The notes beneath the pieces were generated by a model, which did no database searches, had not been told where the DNA came from, and saw only the letters and a list, made by a program, of their open reading frames with translations. Both the position numbers and the translations under genes were made by a program. From NCBI RefSeq assembly GCF_001238275.1, contig NZ_LGTB01000034.1:51933-115932 (forward strand): a stretch of DNA of 64,000 bases, written 5' to 3'. Source of the DNA: Bradyrhizobium viridifuturi. GTDB taxonomy: Bacteria; Pseudomonadota; Alphaproteobacteria; Rhizobiales; Xanthobacteraceae. Of this stretch, positions 35,854-43,892 are shown one piece after another (within the stretch, counting starts at the first letter, position 1; each line of letters begins with the position of its first letter).

Positions 35854-35867
35854 TTGATTTTGCTCAA
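35854..35867. promoter_or_regulatory. FixK/FNR-type box upstream of hemA
   Basis: TTGA (35854-35857), six bases, TCAA (35864-35867) is a perfect match to the TTGA-N6-TCAA half-site pair bound by FNR/FixK2 proteins. It is 138 bases upstream of hemA. Oxygen control of Bradyrhizobium hemA through the FixLJ-FixK2 cascade is established, so this site is probably functional. A second dyad, GGGCAA-A-TTGCCC (35823-35835), lies between it and the gene. Confidence 0.8.
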
Positions 35868-35896
35868 ATCGCCGGGGGCGGCCGCCCGCGGCGGGT

Positions 35897-36961
35897 TCAG
35901 GTCGTCTTGAAGCGCAGCATGCCGTCGCCGTGCATTTCGGCCGTCAGGCGGCCCTCGACCAGCATGTAGTTGACATGGGCGACCAGCTCGCCGGCGGCAA
36001 AGCCCATCTGGTGCTCGTCCAGCACGTGCTTGTGGAACACCACCGGCACCAGTTCCTTGGAGGTCTGCGGCACCTCGCGGCAGGCCTCGGCGATCAGCCG
36101 GCAGCGCTCCTCATGGTGATCGGCGAGCTGCTTGATCCGGGTCTTCAGCCCGTAGAACGGCACGCCGTGGCCGGGCAGCACCATCACGTCATAGGGCAAG
36201 GTCGTGGTCAGGCTGGCCAGCGAGGCCAGGTATTCGCCGAGCGAGTTCTGCTCGGGTTCGACCGCCCAGACGCTGACATTGGGCGAGATCTTGCTCAGCA
36301 CCTGATCGGCGGAGAGGAACAGCTTGTCGGCGGCGCAATACAGCATCACCTGGTCGAGCGCGTGTCCGCCGCCGGTGATCACCTTGAAGCGCCTTGAGCC
36401 GATCACGACTTCGTCGCCATGGGTCAGGCGGTGATAGGACGGCGGCAGCACCGACACCCGCTTCAGATAGTCCTGGCCGCGGCCGAGCAGCTTCTCGGTG
36501 AGGTCCTCGTCCATGCCGTGGCGGCGGAAGAACAGCCGCTGCGCATTGCGCCGTTCCTCGGTGCCGCGGTTCTGGTGATAGACCGATTGCAGGTACTCGA
36601 CCTGCGACATGAACAGCGGGCAGTTGAAGCGCTCGGTGATCCAGCCGGCGAGACCGACATGGTCGGGATGCGAGTGCGTCACGATCAGCCGCTTGACCTT
36701 GACGTGCTTCAGCGGTCCTTCGAACAGCGTGGTCCAGGCCGCGATCGATTCCTCGTTGCCGAAGCCGGCATCCACCATGGTCCAACCGTCGCCGTCGGCG
36801 AGCAGATAGATGTTCACATGGTTGAGGCGGAACGGCAGCTTCAGCCGCGCCCACAGCACGCCGGGCGCCACCTCCACGACCTGGTCGTGGCCGGGGTGGT
36901 TCTCCCAGGGGTATCGCAATGCCTCCGCCGAGGAGGGCAGGCTGTCGGTCTTCTTGTCCAT
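35897..36961 (-). CDS. Metallo-beta-lactamase fold hydrolase
   Basis: The 354-residue cytoplasmic protein has the metal-binding signature THSHPDHVG near residue 95, a later His in GGGHALDQVM, the bridging Asp in LFLSADQVLSK and VLPGHGVPF. After the core fold it has a helical C-terminal domain (HHEERCRLIAEAC onward) of the beta-lactamase-associated winged-helix type. Relatives hydrolyse acyl-CoA or cyclic nucleotide-like esters, but no substrate can be assigned. It lies upstream of hemA on the same strand, separated by the FixK box. Confidence 0.87.
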   Translation of the reverse strand: MDKKTDSLPSSAEALRYPWENHPGHDQVVEVAPGVLWARLKLPFRLNHVNIYLLADGDGWTMVDAGFGNEESIAAWTTLFEGPLKHVKVKRLIVTHSHPDHVGLAGWITERFNCPLFMSQVEYLQSVYHQNRGTEERRNAQRLFFRRHGMDEDLTEKLLGRGQDYLKRVSVLPPSYHRLTHGDEVVIGSRRFKVITGGGHALDQVMLYCAADKLFLSADQVLSKISPNVSVWAVEPEQNSLGEYLASLASLTTTLPYDVMVLPGHGVPFYGLKTRIKQLADHHEERCRLIAEACREVPQTSKELVPVVFHKHVLDEHQMGFAAGELVAHVNYMLVEGRLTAEMHGDGMLRFKTT

Positions 36962-37046
36962 GCTACGGGCTTAGCGGGACATGGGCCGCCGCGCCAGCCG
37001 AAAATCAGATAGCCGTCCGGAGAAAACGGTGCGGATGCGCCCGAAT

Positions 37047-37076
37047 TCCGTAGCCCGGATCAAGCCGGGCTACGGA
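37047..37076. terminator. Stable hairpin between the chemoreceptor and hydrolase genes
   Basis: TCCGTAGCCCGG (37047-37058) and CCGGGCTACGGA (37065-37076) form a perfect 12-base stem over ATCAAG. It resembles a common Bradyrhizobium intergenic repeat (CCGTAGCCCGGAT). It lacks a T-run, so it may be a repeat and not a true terminator. Confidence 0.55.
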
Positions 37077-37091
37077 TCGCACAGAGCCCTG

Positions 37092-39236
37092 CTAGGCGGC
37101 GCGGATGTTCGACAGGAAACCGTCGATCTCCGAGCGCAGCACGTCGGCCTCGCGGCGCAAGGCGTCGGAGGCGCTCAGCACCTCGCCGGCGGCGGCGCCG
37201 GCCTCGGCCGAGGCGGTCGAAACGCCGACGATGTTGCTCGACACCTCGCTGGTGCCTCCGGCGGCGTGCTGGATGTTGCGGGCGATCTCGCGGGTCGCCG
37301 CGCCCTGCTCCTCGACGGCGGCGGCGATCGCGGTGGTGACGTCGTTGATCTCGCCGATCGTGCTCGAGATGTTGCGGATCGCGGAGACCGCGGTCGTCGT
37401 CACCTCCTGCATGCTGACGATCTGCTGGCGGATCTCCTCGGTCGCTTTCGCGGTCTGGCTCGCCAGGTTCTTCACCTCGGAGGCGACCACGGCAAAGCCG
37501 CGGCCGGCTTCGCCCGCGCGCGCCGCCTCGATGGTGGCGTTGAGCGCCAAGAGGTTGGTCTGCGAGGCGATGGTCTGGATCAAATCGACCACGACGCTGA
37601 TCCGCGCGGCGTTGTCGGCAAGGCCCTGCATCGTGCTGTCGGTGGCGCTGGCTTCTTCGACGGCCTTGCGGGCGATCTCGGCCGAGGTGACGACCTGGCG
37701 GCTGATCTCCTGGATCGAGGACGACAGCTCCTCGGTGCCGGCCGACACCGTCTGCACGTTGACCGAGGTCTCCTCGGCGGCCGAGGCCACCGCGTTGACC
37801 AATGCGCTCGACTGGTCGGCGGTCGCCGACATGCTCTGCGCGGTCGACTGCATCGAGTTCGCCGCGGTCTGCAGGCTGCCTAGCGCGTTGCGGACCGTCG
37901 ATTCGAACGTCGTGATCTGGGTCTCCATGCGCGAGGCGCGCTCCGCCTTGGCGGAGCGGTCCTTGTTCTGGTTCTCGGTGAGCTCGCGGCTCTCGATCAT
38001 GCTCTCGCGGAACACCTGCAGCGCGTCGGCCATCACGGCGATCTCGTCGCGCTGGCGGCTCTGCGGGATCTCGGTGTCGAGGTCGCCGTCGGACAATAGC
38101 TGCATCGAGCGCTGCAGGCCGCGGATGCGGCGCAGGATGTTGCGCCCGACATAGAGCCAGACGAACAGGAACGAGCCGACCAAGGTCAGCGCCCCGAGGC
38201 CGATCATGACGGTGGTCGCGAGCGAGATCTGCTGCCGCGCCTGGAAGGTCGAGGCGTCGGTCTCCTTCTGGACTGCATCGACCAGCTGCTGCACGCTGAT
38301 GCCGAGCCCGACATTGAGCTTGCGGGTCTCCTCCAGGATGGTCTGGCCGTAATCGATCGAGTCGAGCTCCTTCTGGCGGACCTTGAACACGCCGGTCTTG
38401 CCTTCGCCGAGCACGAGCAGCTTCTGCGCGGTGTCGCGCACGGCGACGATCGCCGGATTGTTCGGCAGATCGTCGAGGTTCGATTTGATGCGTTCGCGGC
38501 CCTTCTTGAACTCCGCCTCGATCGCATCGAGCGTCTCGCTGGAATTGGCCGACAGCGCCGCGGTCATGTCGGCGGCCATCAGATTGCCGATGGACAGCAC
38601 GTTGCTGATCTGCCCGACGGTGCGGGCCGCTTCGGTGGCGTCGTCGGCGGAAACCTCGGCCGAGGCGAGGATGGCGTTGAGCCGGGTCTGCGCGTCGAGC
38701 ATTGCGGGACCGGCTGCGGAGGCGAAGGCGCCTTGCGCCTTGCGCAGCGCGTTGTACTGCTTGTCGCGCAGCGCGCCGACCTCGAGCCGCTCGCGCGCCG
38801 CCGAGATCAGGCTCTTGGTCGCCTCGTCGGTGTTCTTGACGTTTTCCTGCAGCGCGCTGACGACGGATTTGTCGGCGCCGAGTTCGATGATCTCGCCAAG
38901 CTTGGCGTTGGTCTGCTGCGCGACCTCCTGCACTTTCTTGGTGCGCTCGTTCAGCGCATCCTCGCTCTGCACGGCGAGCAGGCCGGGACCCTGGGCTGCG
39001 AGCGAGGCGCTCTGCGCGGAGAGCTGCAGGCTCGCGGCAAGCCGCGGAATATCGCGGCCGGAGAGATCGCTCATGGTGCCGCCGAGCTGATGCAGCACGA
39101 TGCCGGCGCCTGCGCTGATCACCAGCGCCATGGCTGCGATCACGGCGAATGCCGCGAACAGGCTGCCCCTGACGCCCATCTGCGGCAGGCGGATGCGCTT
39201 AAGATTGAGTTTGCCGAGCTTGAACCGAAACGCCAT
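37092..39236 (-). CDS. Methyl-accepting chemotaxis protein
   Basis: The 714-residue transmembrane chemoreceptor has helix 1 at about residues 24-46 (SLFAAFAVIAAMALVISAG), a periplasmic helical sensor of about 310 residues, and helix 2 (TTVMIGLGALTLVGSFLFVWLYV). A HAMP domain (GRNILRRIRGLQRSMQLLSDGDL) and the signalling hairpin follow, with the tip motif VVASEVKNLASQTAKATEEI. It should relay ligand sensing to CheA/CheW. There is no CheR/CheB-tethering pentapeptide at the C-terminus (LSNIRAA). Start 39236 (MAFRFKLGKL) follows a G-rich ribosome site; a longer in-frame start at 39323 looks spurious. Confidence 0.92.
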   Translation of the reverse strand: MAFRFKLGKLNLKRIRLPQMGVRGSLFAAFAVIAAMALVISAGAGIVLHQLGGTMSDLSGRDIPRLAASLQLSAQSASLAAQGPGLLAVQSEDALNERTKKVQEVAQQTNAKLGEIIELGADKSVVSALQENVKNTDEATKSLISAARERLEVGALRDKQYNALRKAQGAFASAAGPAMLDAQTRLNAILASAEVSADDATEAARTVGQISNVLSIGNLMAADMTAALSANSSETLDAIEAEFKKGRERIKSNLDDLPNNPAIVAVRDTAQKLLVLGEGKTGVFKVRQKELDSIDYGQTILEETRKLNVGLGISVQQLVDAVQKETDASTFQARQQISLATTVMIGLGALTLVGSFLFVWLYVGRNILRRIRGLQRSMQLLSDGDLDTEIPQSRQRDEIAVMADALQVFRESMIESRELTENQNKDRSAKAERASRMETQITTFESTVRNALGSLQTAANSMQSTAQSMSATADQSSALVNAVASAAEETSVNVQTVSAGTEELSSSIQEISRQVVTSAEIARKAVEEASATDSTMQGLADNAARISVVVDLIQTIASQTNLLALNATIEAARAGEAGRGFAVVASEVKNLASQTAKATEEIRQQIVSMQEVTTTAVSAIRNISSTIGEINDVTTAIAAAVEEQGAATREIARNIQHAAGGTSEVSSNIVGVSTASAEAGAAAGEVLSASDALRREADVLRSEIDGFLSNIRAA

Positions 39237-39416
39237 TGCCCCCGTACCCCCTGGCCCACTACCCCTGGCCACTACTCTTGGATGTTTCCCCGGCGCGGGA
39301 GTATCGGTGCGGCGGGTTAACAAAATCGGGAAAATTGCGACGATCTGCTGGATTTTTCAGGGCTTCCACACACGGGCGTGGTTCGCTGTGCGGAATCGAT
39401 GCGCGCGAACGGACGC

Positions 39417-39450
39417 AAAAAGGCCGGCTTGCGCCGGCCCTTCTACTCTT
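39417..39450 (-). terminator. Terminator-like hairpin upstream of the chemoreceptor gene, downstream of the barrel protein gene
   Basis: GGCCGGC (39422-39428) and GCCGGCC (39433-39439) pair over TTGC. Read on the minus strand, the stem is followed by a run of Ts (complement of the A-run at 39417-39421). It should end the outer-membrane protein transcript. Confidence 0.8.
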
Positions 39451-39470
39451 GGTTGAGGTGGTGTGTAACT

Positions 39471-40217
39471 TTAGTAGCGGCCGTAGGCGGGGCCGCCGAG
39501 ATTGCCGAGGTTGAAGCGGTAGTTGAGGCCCGCCTTCACCGTGTGCTCGTCATTGTGGAAGCTGCCGACCGGCACCAGCGCGGCCGGCGCGCTGAAGCGG
39601 CTGTCGCCGAAGTCGTAGTACTGGTACTCGACCTTGGCCGACCAGTTCGGCGCGAACATGTATTCGGCGCCGCCGCCGATGGTCCAGCCGTTGCTGTGGT
39701 TGTCGGTGAGCGCAAAGCCGACCGGCGCGCCGCCGAGCGTCACCGTCTCGTTGTTGTCGGAATAGGCGTAGCCGCCCTTCACGTAGATCATGCCCGGGCC
39801 CCAGGTGTAGCCGACGCGGCCGGTGATCGAGCCGATGCCGCGCTGGTTGTTGTTGTAGGCGTAGCCACCCGGGAAGATCGCGTTGAGCTGGTGACCGCCG
39901 AGCCAGGAATACTGGCCTTCGACGCCGATCACCCACATCGGCGACAGCTGCCAGTCGTAGCCGGCCTGCACGCCGCCCATGAAGCGGGCATCGGAATTGG
40001 TCAGCGCGAGGCCGTTGAAGGCGTTGTTGCTGCCCGAGAACACGCCGCCGAGATGGCCGCCGAGATAAAAGCCGGTCCAGTTGTAGAGCGGCGCGGCGTA
40101 AACAGGCGCGGGCGCCTTCTGGTAATAGCCGCGGTTGAAGTCGGCGGCGTGAGCGGTCGCGCCAAAGGCAGCGAGGGCAGCCGCTGCGGCTGCGGTTGCG
40201 AGCAGGAACGTCTTCAT
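39471..40217 (-). CDS. Outer-membrane beta-barrel protein (Omp31/RopB type)
   Basis: The 248-residue protein has a clean signal peptide (MKTFLLATAAAAAALAAFGATAHA) and then NWTGFYLGGHLGGVFS, the start motif of the Omp25/Omp31 eight-stranded barrel family. Alternating aromatic and glycine strands follow (GRVGYTWGPGMIYVKGGYAY, WSAKVEYQYYDFGD). The C-terminal strand HTVKAGLNYRFN fits Bam recognition, although eleven more residues (LGNLGGPAYGRY) follow it. Such proteins are abundant structural porin-like proteins in rhizobia. Confidence 0.9.
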   Translation of the reverse strand: MKTFLLATAAAAAALAAFGATAHAADFNRGYYQKAPAPVYAAPLYNWTGFYLGGHLGGVFSGSNNAFNGLALTNSDARFMGGVQAGYDWQLSPMWVIGVEGQYSWLGGHQLNAIFPGGYAYNNNQRGIGSITGRVGYTWGPGMIYVKGGYAYSDNNETVTLGGAPVGFALTDNHSNGWTIGGGAEYMFAPNWSAKVEYQYYDFGDSRFSAPAALVPVGSFHNDEHTVKAGLNYRFNLGNLGGPAYGRY

Positions 40218-40462
40218 AAGGCAGTCTCCGGACAAGTCATGAGGCGCAGCGTGAGTGGCGCCATCCATGGCCGAGGGGTTAGACCGCATTTGAATAAAAT
40301 TTCTCACCGAAAGACGGTTTGGCGCGTTAAGTCGCACCCTTTGCGGCGAAACGTTTTGTTGTGCCTAACGAACGCTTAAAGCGGAGTGACGGAAGGCTTA
40401 ACGCGCCGCGCGCGGCACGCTTCTGCCGTTAACCAAGCCGCATCGGCTCATCGGGCCGCTCG

Positions 40463-40783
40463 TCAATCGAGCCGCTTGCGCACGTCGTCGCGGATCTGCT
40501 CGCGGAACGCTTCGCGGCGCGCGGCGCGCTCCTTGACCGGAACGTCGTGGCGATCGAACACGTCGAACTTCTCCAGGATCGGATAGTGCTCGCTCGCCAT
40601 CGCCAGCACGCGCAGCAGGCCCGCGACCTTCGGGGTCGGGCCGGTGACTTCCCACTTGCGGAGCTTTTCGGCGCCACCGGCCGCCGGCAACCCGCACAGC
40701 TTCGCCATGTCCGCCGCCGTCAGCTTGCGGCCGAGCGCCTCGCCGAGATGGTCGCGCAATTTTCTTAGTTCTGGGCCGGTCAC
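40463..40783 (-). CDS. Small helix-turn-helix protein
   Basis: The 106-residue product looks like a Cro/XRE-type DNA-binding protein (GPELRKLRDHLGEALGRKLTAADMAKLCGL...GAEKLRKWEVTGPTPKVAGLLRVL), followed by a charged C-terminal helix (VKERAARREAFREQIRDDVRKRLD). The start is GTG 40783; the longer upstream frame is not conserved-looking. A perfect CRP-type dyad lies 26 bases upstream. The target is unknown, and it may regulate itself. Confidence 0.7.
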   Translation of the reverse strand: MTGPELRKLRDHLGEALGRKLTAADMAKLCGLPAAGGAEKLRKWEVTGPTPKVAGLLRVLAMASEHYPILEKFDVFDRHDVPVKERAARREAFREQIRDDVRKRLD

Positions 40784-40808
40784 TCTTGGGTCCGCTCCGC
40801 GGTGGCGA

Positions 40809-40826
40809 ATGTGAAATGAGTCACAT
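40809..40826. promoter_or_regulatory. Perfect CRP-type dyad
   Basis: ATGTGA (40809-40814), six bases, TCACAT (40821-40826) matches the TGTGA-N6-TCACA consensus of CRP-family regulators. It lies between the HTH gene (minus) and the small membrane protein gene (plus), so it could serve either one. Confidence 0.65.
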
Positions 40827-40882
40827 GACGTGCTCGGGGCGAGGTCTATACGCCGAGCATGCGACTTCTCAAGGAAATCATC

Positions 40883-41008
40883 ATGCACGGCATCATCGAA
40901 AGCCTTAGCCCCGAGCACGGAGAGATCGATTGGAAATGGGTCGGCAGTGTGTTCGCGTTCTACGTCGTGCTGATGATCGGCGGGGCAGGTGCGCTGCTGG
41001 CGCACTGA
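40883..41008 (+). CDS. Small membrane protein
   Basis: This short gene encodes 41 residues starting MHGIIESLSPEHGEIDWKWV. One strongly hydrophobic helix follows (VGSVFAFYVVLMIGGAGALL) and it ends AH. AAGGA lies nine bases before the ATG; an in-frame ATG at 40859 would add eight residues. The acidic N-terminus plus a single helix fits a small inner-membrane subunit or regulator. The CRP-type dyad lies 57 bases upstream. I do not recognise a family. Confidence 0.5.
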   Translation: MHGIIESLSPEHGEIDWKWVGSVFAFYVVLMIGGAGALLAH

Positions 41009-41062
41009 TGCGTGGCACGCGACCCGCCGCGTGCTTGTGACGACCATAGCTTGCGAAGATCC

Positions 41063-41137
41063 TGGTGCTGCCAGACAGGATTGAACTGTCGACCTCTCCA
41101 TTACCAATGGAGTGCTCTACCACTGAGCTACGGCAGC
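41063..41137 (-). tRNA. tRNA-Thr (GGT anticodon)
   Basis: Read on the minus strand, the 75-base gene folds into a full cloverleaf. The acceptor GCTGCCG pairs with TGGCAGC, the D-arm contains AGCTCAGTGGTAGAGC, the anticodon stem CTCCA/TGGAG holds loop TTGGTAA with anticodon GGT, and the T-arm is GACAG-TTCAATC-CTGTC. The 3' CCA is encoded. Confidence 0.96.
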
Positions 41138-41453
41138 ATGCCCGGGAATAATTGAATCGGCCCGATGGGCCCGTCCAAGCGGGCGGTTCTTGCCACAGGC
41201 CTCCCCTTCGCGCAAGCGAAACAGCGTCCCTCCTGCCGGGCAAATCGGCAGAAATCGCGTTCCGCGCCGGTGATTTCGACCAATCCGGCCGATTTCGGCC
41301 CGATTGGGTTCCCGATCGCGCCGGAACGCTCCGATCCGCCTGCGGCCGAATCATGTCGCCGTGCGCAACTGGCCGACCGGGCAGGGTGCGCGCGCGGCGG
41401 CCATTGTCTATGCTCGGCGCGCGCAATGGCGTCGGCGGTTCGAGAGTTCAGCA
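41138..41453. other. Gene-free stretch beside tRNA-Thr
   Basis: About 316 bases lie between the tRNA and the next small gene. Open frames here are short and overlap in several frames without a ribosome site or family motif. I see no repeat of the tRNA end and no integrase remnant. Confidence 0.5.
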
Positions 41454-41663
41454 ATGACGGGTGATCGGGACAGTGGCGGCGGGCAGGCCGGAGCCCGCCT
41501 GAAGGATTCGCGGCAGGATCGCCTCAAGCTGGCGCTGCGCGAAAACCTGAAGCGGCGAAAATCCCAGGCTCGCGGTCGCGAGGATGTGGCTTCCGAACCG
41601 GCAGACGGCTCGCTAGATCACGTCTCGCCGGATGACGCCGGCGGAAGCGAGCCGGGCCGCTAA
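41454..41663 (+). CDS. Small conserved basic protein
   Basis: The 69-residue product is hydrophilic, with the conserved-looking core DRLKLALRENLKRRKSQARGR between Gly-rich and acidic flanks. I recall proteins with an ALRENLKRRK core as short uncharacterised proteins of alphaproteobacteria, sometimes near murA. The basic helix suggests nucleic-acid or ribosome binding, but this is a guess. It stands alone before the CNB fusion gene. Confidence 0.65.
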   Translation: MTGDRDSGGGQAGARLKDSRQDRLKLALRENLKRRKSQARGREDVASEPADGSLDHVSPDDAGGSEPGR

Positions 41664-41705
41664 CCCCGGCTCGGGTGTGTGCAAAGAGAGAAGCGGGTCG
41701 CCGAC

Positions 41706-43406
41706 ATGGCTGCAATCGATGAGACGACAATCAATCGCCTGAACGCAACGGCCTACGCCTTCCCGCGCCATGAGCAGACCTTTCCGACCCTAACAGCGCA
41801 TGAGATCGAGCGGATGCGCCGCTTCGGCGAACCGCGTTCGTACAAGGACGGCGAGGCGCTGTTCGAGACCGGGACGCCGGGGCCCGGCATGTTCGTGGTG
41901 CTGTCGGGCAATATCGCGATCACCCAGCGCGACGGCCTCGGCCACGTCACGCCGGTCATCGACCAGGGCCCGGGACAGTTTCTCGCCGAGATCGGTCAGC
42001 TCTCCGGCCGTCCGGCGCTGGTCGACGGCCACGCCGACGGCGCCGTCGAGACCCTGCTGCTGCCGCCCGAGCGGCTGCGCGCGCTCCTGGTGGCCGAGGC
42101 CGACCTCGGCGAGCGCATCATGCGCGCGCTGATCCTGCGCCGCGTCAGCCTGATCCAGGGCGGTGCCGGCGGGCCGGTGCTGATCGGTTCGGCGTCGGTC
42201 GGCAACACGGCGCCGCTGCAGAATTTCCTGGCGCGCAACGGCCAGCCGCACCACGTGCTCGATCCCGAGACCGACAAGGATGCCGCCGACCTCGTCGCGC
42301 GCTACTCGCCGACGCGCGCCGAGCTGCCGCTCGTGGTCTGTCCGAACGGCACGGTGCTGCGCAATCCGTCCGAAACCGCGCTTGCGATGGCGCTCGGCAT
42401 GATCGGCAAAGGCGCGCATGAGAAGCTCTACGACGTTGCGGTGGTCGGCAGCGGCCCGGCCGGGCTCTCCACCGCGGTCTATGCGGCCTCCGAGGGCCTG
42501 TCGGTCGCGGTGTTCGATTCGCGCGCTTTCGGCGGCCAGGCCGGCGCCAGCATGCGGATCGAGAATTATCTGGGATTCCCGACCGGCATCACCGGCCAGG
42601 CGTTGGCCGGGCGCGCCTTCAACCAGGCGCAGAAATTCGGTGCCGAGATGCTGATCCCGGTCTCGATCAAGTCGCTCGACTGCTCGAAGGCGTCGGGTGC
42701 GTTCGCGCTCGCCACCGGATGCGGGCATACGCTGCGCGCCAAGTCGGTGGTGGTGGCAAGCGGGGCGCGCTATCGCCGGCCGGTGATCGACAATCTGGAG
42801 AACTATGAAGGCCGCGGCGTCTGGTACTGGGCTTCGCCGATCGAGGCGCGGCTTTGCGCCAACCAGGACGTCGTGCTGGTGGGCGGCGGCAACTCCGCAG
42901 GCCAGGCGGCGGTGTATCTGTCGGCGCATGCCCGCCGGGTCAACATGATGATCCGCGGCGGCGGGCTCGGGGCCAGCATGTCGCGTTATCTGATCGAGCG
43001 CATCGAGGCGACGCCGAACATCGAATTGATGTTCAACACCGAGGTGATCGGGCTTGAGGGCGCGGAGACGCTGGAGCGGGTGCGCTGGCGCAGCCGGCTC
43101 GCCCCCGACGAATTCACCATGGATATCCGCAACCTCTTCCTGTTCGTCGGCGCCGATCCGGCGACCGGCTGGCTCGAGGGCTGCGGCGTGCAGGTCGACC
43201 GCGGCGGCTTTGTGATGACCGGCGTGCAGAACGGCGAGGGCGCGCCCGCCGTGCCGCTGCTCGAGACCACGGTGCCCGGCGTGTTCGCGGTCGGCGACGT
43301 CCGCTCCGGCTCGGTCAAGCGCGTCGGCGGTGCGATCGGCGAGGGCGCGCAGGTCGTCGCCGCGCTGCACGGCTATCTCGCCGATGCCGGCAGTCCGTCG
43401 CTGTAG
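41706..43406 (+). CDS. Cyclic-nucleotide-binding/thioredoxin-reductase-like fusion without CxxC
   Basis: The 566-residue fusion has three parts. Residues 30-150 are a CNB (CRP-type) sensor domain (GEALFETGTPGPGMFVVLSG). A glutaredoxin-like segment of about 80 residues follows (PLQNFLARNGQPHHVLDPE, PLVVCPNGTVLRNPS). From about residue 240 comes an FAD/NAD(P)H domain like TrxB (VAVVGSGPAGLSTAVYAASEG, VVLVGGGNSAGQAAVYLSA, GVFAVGDVRSGSVKRVGGAIGEG). The redox CATC motif of TrxB is replaced by WASP, so it cannot reduce thioredoxin in the normal way. The UBP zinc-finger gene follows after eight bases. Confidence 0.85.
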   Translation: MAAIDETTINRLNATAYAFPRHEQTFPTLTAHEIERMRRFGEPRSYKDGEALFETGTPGPGMFVVLSGNIAITQRDGLGHVTPVIDQGPGQFLAEIGQLSGRPALVDGHADGAVETLLLPPERLRALLVAEADLGERIMRALILRRVSLIQGGAGGPVLIGSASVGNTAPLQNFLARNGQPHHVLDPETDKDAADLVARYSPTRAELPLVVCPNGTVLRNPSETALAMALGMIGKGAHEKLYDVAVVGSGPAGLSTAVYAASEGLSVAVFDSRAFGGQAGASMRIENYLGFPTGITGQALAGRAFNQAQKFGAEMLIPVSIKSLDCSKASGAFALATGCGHTLRAKSVVVASGARYRRPVIDNLENYEGRGVWYWASPIEARLCANQDVVLVGGGNSAGQAAVYLSAHARRVNMMIRGGGLGASMSRYLIERIEATPNIELMFNTEVIGLEGAETLERVRWRSRLAPDEFTMDIRNLFLFVGADPATGWLEGCGVQVDRGGFVMTGVQNGEGAPAVPLLETTVPGVFAVGDVRSGSVKRVGGAIGEGAQVVAALHGYLADAGSPSL

Positions 43407-43414
43407 GAGGCTCA

Positions 43415-43723
43415 ATGCCAAAAGGCTGCACCCATATCGCCGGCATCCAGGACGTCACGCCGAGTGCGCGCGGCTGCGAGGAATGCCTGAAGAGCGGCAG
43501 CCGCTGGCTGCATCTGCGGATCTGCCGAACCTGCGGCCATGTCGGCTGCTGCGACGACTCGCCGAACCGGCATGCGACGGCGCATTTCCACGCCACCGGC
43601 CATCCCGTGATCGAGGGCTACGATCCGCCGGAAGGCTGGGGCTGGTGCTATGTCGACGAGGTGCTGTTCGACCTGTCGAAGCGCAAGACGCCGCATGACG
43701 GGCCGATCCCGCGCTACTATTGA
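43415..43723 (+). CDS. UBP-type zinc-finger protein
   Basis: The 102-residue protein consists almost entirely of a ZnF-UBP domain. The ligands are visible as CTHI, CEECLKSGSRWLHLRICRTCGHVGCCDDS and HATAHFHATGHPV. In eukaryotes this fold binds the C-terminal Gly-Gly of ubiquitin; in bacteria its role is unclear. TAGGAGG at 43404-43410 supports ATG 43415. Its close coupling to the CNB-FAD fusion suggests that the two proteins work together. Confidence 0.88.
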   Translation: MPKGCTHIAGIQDVTPSARGCEECLKSGSRWLHLRICRTCGHVGCCDDSPNRHATAHFHATGHPVIEGYDPPEGWGWCYVDEVLFDLSKRKTPHDGPIPRYY

Positions 43724-43892
43724 TTCAAGGTCTCCGACGCGCACGTGCTTCGGCGCGCAGCATCGGCGCCAATTCTCTTGGCGAGAACCGGCATCATTTC
43801 ATGAGATGTCGGCCGTCCTGCCATCGAACCATGTAGCAATTTTCGAAGATGCATCGTAACGTGGCGTGGGTTCTCAACGGAGAGTGCACCAC

